Source: an uncultured Oscillibacter sp. (GTDB lineage: Bacteria > Bacillota > Clostridia > Oscillospirales > Oscillospiraceae). From it: 5,908 nucleotides of DNA. The notes under the pieces are model-generated. The model was not told the origin of the DNA. It worked only from the letters and a program-made list of their open reading frames with translations, and searched no databases. Shown piece by piece: positions 4,335 through 5,908 of the stretch. The first letter of the stretch is position 1, and each line of letters opens with the position of its first letter. Made by a program: the position numbers and the translations under genes. The stretch spans positions 1 to 5,908 of the forward strand of contig CAMMCS010000120.1 of assembly GCA_946494635.1 (NCBI GenBank). Direction: 5' to 3'.

Positions 4335-5908
4335 ATGCGAGACGGTTTTATCTCCGTGGCCGCCGGCACCCCCAAGATCCGGGTGGCGGACTGCCGCTAT
4401 AACGCGGAGCAGATCTTCACCCTGATGCGGGAGGCGGACAAGCAGGGCGTGAAGGTCCTGGCCCTGCCGGAGCTGTGCCTCACCGGCTACACCTGCGGGG
4501 ACCTGTTTCTGCAGGATACGCTGCTTCAGGGCGCCGAGGAGGGCCTGCAGACAATTCTGGAGGCCACCCGGAATCTGGACATCGTAACGGCCCTGGGGCT
4601 GCCCGTATGGGATAAGTGGGACAACAAATTGTATAATTGTGCTGCTGTTATACAAAAAGGAGAGATTCTGGGGCTGGTTCCGAAAGCCTATCTGCCCAAT
4701 TACGGAGAGTTTTATGAGCAGCGGTGGTTTGCCTCCGGCAGCGGCGTGGAGCATGGGATCGAGCTGTGCGGGCAGCATGTGAGCCTCTGTACGAACCAGA
4801 CCTTTGCCTGCGACACCATGCCCAACCTGGTGGTCGGCGTGGAGATCTGCGAGGATCTGTGGGCCCCGGCGCCTCCCTCTGTGGAGCTGGCCCGGAAGGG
4901 CGCCACGGTGATTCTGAACCTCTCCGCCTCCAACGAGCTGGTGGGCAAGGCGGACTACCGCCGCTCCCTGGTGACGGGCCAGTCTGCCCGGCTCATGTGC
5001 GGCTATGTTTACGCGGACGCCGGCGAGGGAGAGTCCACCACCGACGTGGTATTCACCGGCCATAACCTGATTGCAGAAAACGGCACTCTGCTGGCGGAGC
5101 GGCGGTTCGCCACCGGCCTCACCGTCAGCGAGATCGACGTGGACCGGCTGATTCATGACCGCCGGCGCACCAATACCTTCACCACCGGCAAGGAGCCGCC
5201 GGAGATCTGGCGGGTCTCCTTCTCCCTGCCGGCGGAGGAGACCCGCCTGACCAGGTATGTCTCCCCCTCCCCCTTTGTGCCGGAGGATGATGCCGGCCGG
5301 GCGGAGCGGTGCGAGGAGATCCTGCGGATCGCCTCTCTGGGTCTCAAAAAGCGCCTGGAGCACACCAATGCCAGAACGGCTGTGGTGGGCCTCTCCGGCG
5401 GCCTGGACTCCACCCTGGCCCTGCTGATCACCGCCCTGGCCATGGGGATGCTGAACCGGCCCGCCAGCGACATCATCGCCGTCACCATGCCCTGCTTCGG
5501 CACCACCGCCCGGACCCGCTCCAACGCGGAGCTGCTGGCGGAGCGGATGGGCGCCACGCTGAAGGTGGTGGACATCTCCCAGGCGGTGCGCCGCCACTTC
5601 GCCGACATCGGCCAGAGCATGGAGAACCACGACGTCACCTTTGAAAACGGCCAGGCCCGGGAGCGGACCCAGGTGCTGATGGACATTGCCAACCAGACCG
5701 GCGGCCTGGTGATCGGCACCGGGGACCTCAGCGAGCTGGCCCTGGGCTGGTGTACCTACAACGGCGACCACATGAGCAACTACGCCGTCAACGGCTCCAT
5801 CCCCAAGACGCTGGTGCGGCACCTGGTGGCCTATCTGGCCCGGGACAACGCGAAGAAGGACGAGGCCCTCCACGACGTGCTGGAGGACATTCTGGACACC
5901 CCCGTGTC
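4335..5908 (+). CDS. nadE: glutamine-dependent NAD+ synthetase, 3'-truncated by window edge
   Basis: Makes NAD+ from nicotinic acid adenine dinucleotide, ATP and glutamine, the last step of NAD biosynthesis, in the cytoplasm. 524 full codons are visible with no stop; enzymes of this type usually have about 640-680 residues, so roughly 115-155 are missing. Residues 1 to about 270 form the nitrilase-type glutaminase domain with its triad E46 (in LALPELCLTGY), K117 (in VPKAYLPNYGEFYE) and C172 (in GVEICEDLW). The synthetase domain follows: the ATP pyrophosphatase P-loop SGGLDS at 354-359, TMPCFGTTARTRSNAE, and TGDLSELALGW at 462-472. The start is fixed by AGGAGGAG 6 nt upstream and an in-frame TGA at 4299 with no other ATG between. 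It has its own promoter and is divergent from the ornithine cyclodeaminase-like gene. A short AT-rich, rare-codon patch lies at about 4617-4665. Confidence 0.97.
   Translation, partial: MRDGFISVAAGTPKIRVADCRYNAEQIFTLMREADKQGVKVLALPELCLTGYTCGDLFLQDTLLQGAEEGLQTILEATRNLDIVTALGLPVWDKWDNKLYNCAAVIQKGEILGLVPKAYLPNYGEFYEQRWFASGSGVEHGIELCGQHVSLCTNQTFACDTMPNLVVGVEICEDLWAPAPPSVELARKGATVILNLSASNELVGKADYRRSLVTGQSARLMCGYVYADAGEGESTTDVVFTGHNLIAENGTLLAERRFATGLTVSEIDVDRLIHDRRRTNTFTTGKEPPEIWRVSFSLPAEETRLTRYVSPSPFVPEDDAGRAERCEEILRIASLGLKKRLEHTNARTAVVGLSGGLDSTLALLITALAMGMLNRPASDIIAVTMPCFGTTARTRSNAELLAERMGATLKVVDISQAVRRHFADIGQSMENHDVTFENGQARERTQVLMDIANQTGGLVIGTGDLSELALGWCTYNGDHMSNYAVNGSIPKTLVRHLVAYLARDNAKKDEALHDVLEDILDTPV

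Noticed and set aside
4104..5873. 589-codon open frame on the minus strand opposite nadE
   Set aside because: It is antisense to a clear NadE with both active sites. Its translation is low-complexity (rich in G, H, Q, A), as expected from the complement of GC-rich codons, and it matches no family I know.

Overview
The window is a piece of a high-GC (visibly around 60% or more) bacterial chromosome with strong AAGGAGG-type ribosome binding sites. The gene types, GC-biased codon use and GC-rich palindromic intergenic elements suggest a Clostridia member of the Oscillospiraceae type (Flavonifractor/Oscillibacter/Intestinimonas-like). That placement is inference from sequence style, not from a search.

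Layout: (1) 1-2081 (+), the 3' five-sixths of gyrA, DNA gyrase subunit A; the catalytic tyrosine lies just outside the left edge. (2) 2082-2189, a short spacer with two perfect GC-rich hairpins in tandem, resembling a dispersed palindromic repeat. (3) 2190-2627 (+), rnhA, a complete RNase HI. (4) 2628-2999, a gene-free stretch. Its left part carries a second palindromic element. Its AT-rich right part carries a possible promoter, a possible small RNA with two CU-rich anti-Shine-Dalgarno stretches, and a strong terminator that also ends the convergent gene. (5) 3000-4088 (-), a complete gene of the LOR/SDH-domain family (TIGR00300), related to archaeal ornithine cyclodeaminase and to the C-terminal part of cyanobacterial ArgZ/AgrE. 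(6) 4089-4334, a divergent control region. (7) 4335-5908 (+), nadE, glutamine-dependent NAD+ synthetase, cut by the right edge.

The housekeeping genes (gyrA, rnhA, nadE) are ordinary. The most interesting part is the divergent region between the TIGR00300-family gene and nadE. Two back-to-back sigma-A-like promoters have -35 boxes only 9 bp apart. The leader of the minus-strand gene holds an intrinsic terminator with six Ts, and an upstream segment that can pair perfectly over 7 bp with the terminator's 3' arm. That segment can instead be partly tied up in a third hairpin. This is the architecture of a terminator/antiterminator switch (riboswitch or attenuator), and I do not recognise its class. 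On the nadE side, three ATCCG-centred boxes surround the -10 element and could be an operator. All regulatory calls rest on reading the sequence by eye; no folding or database search was possible.
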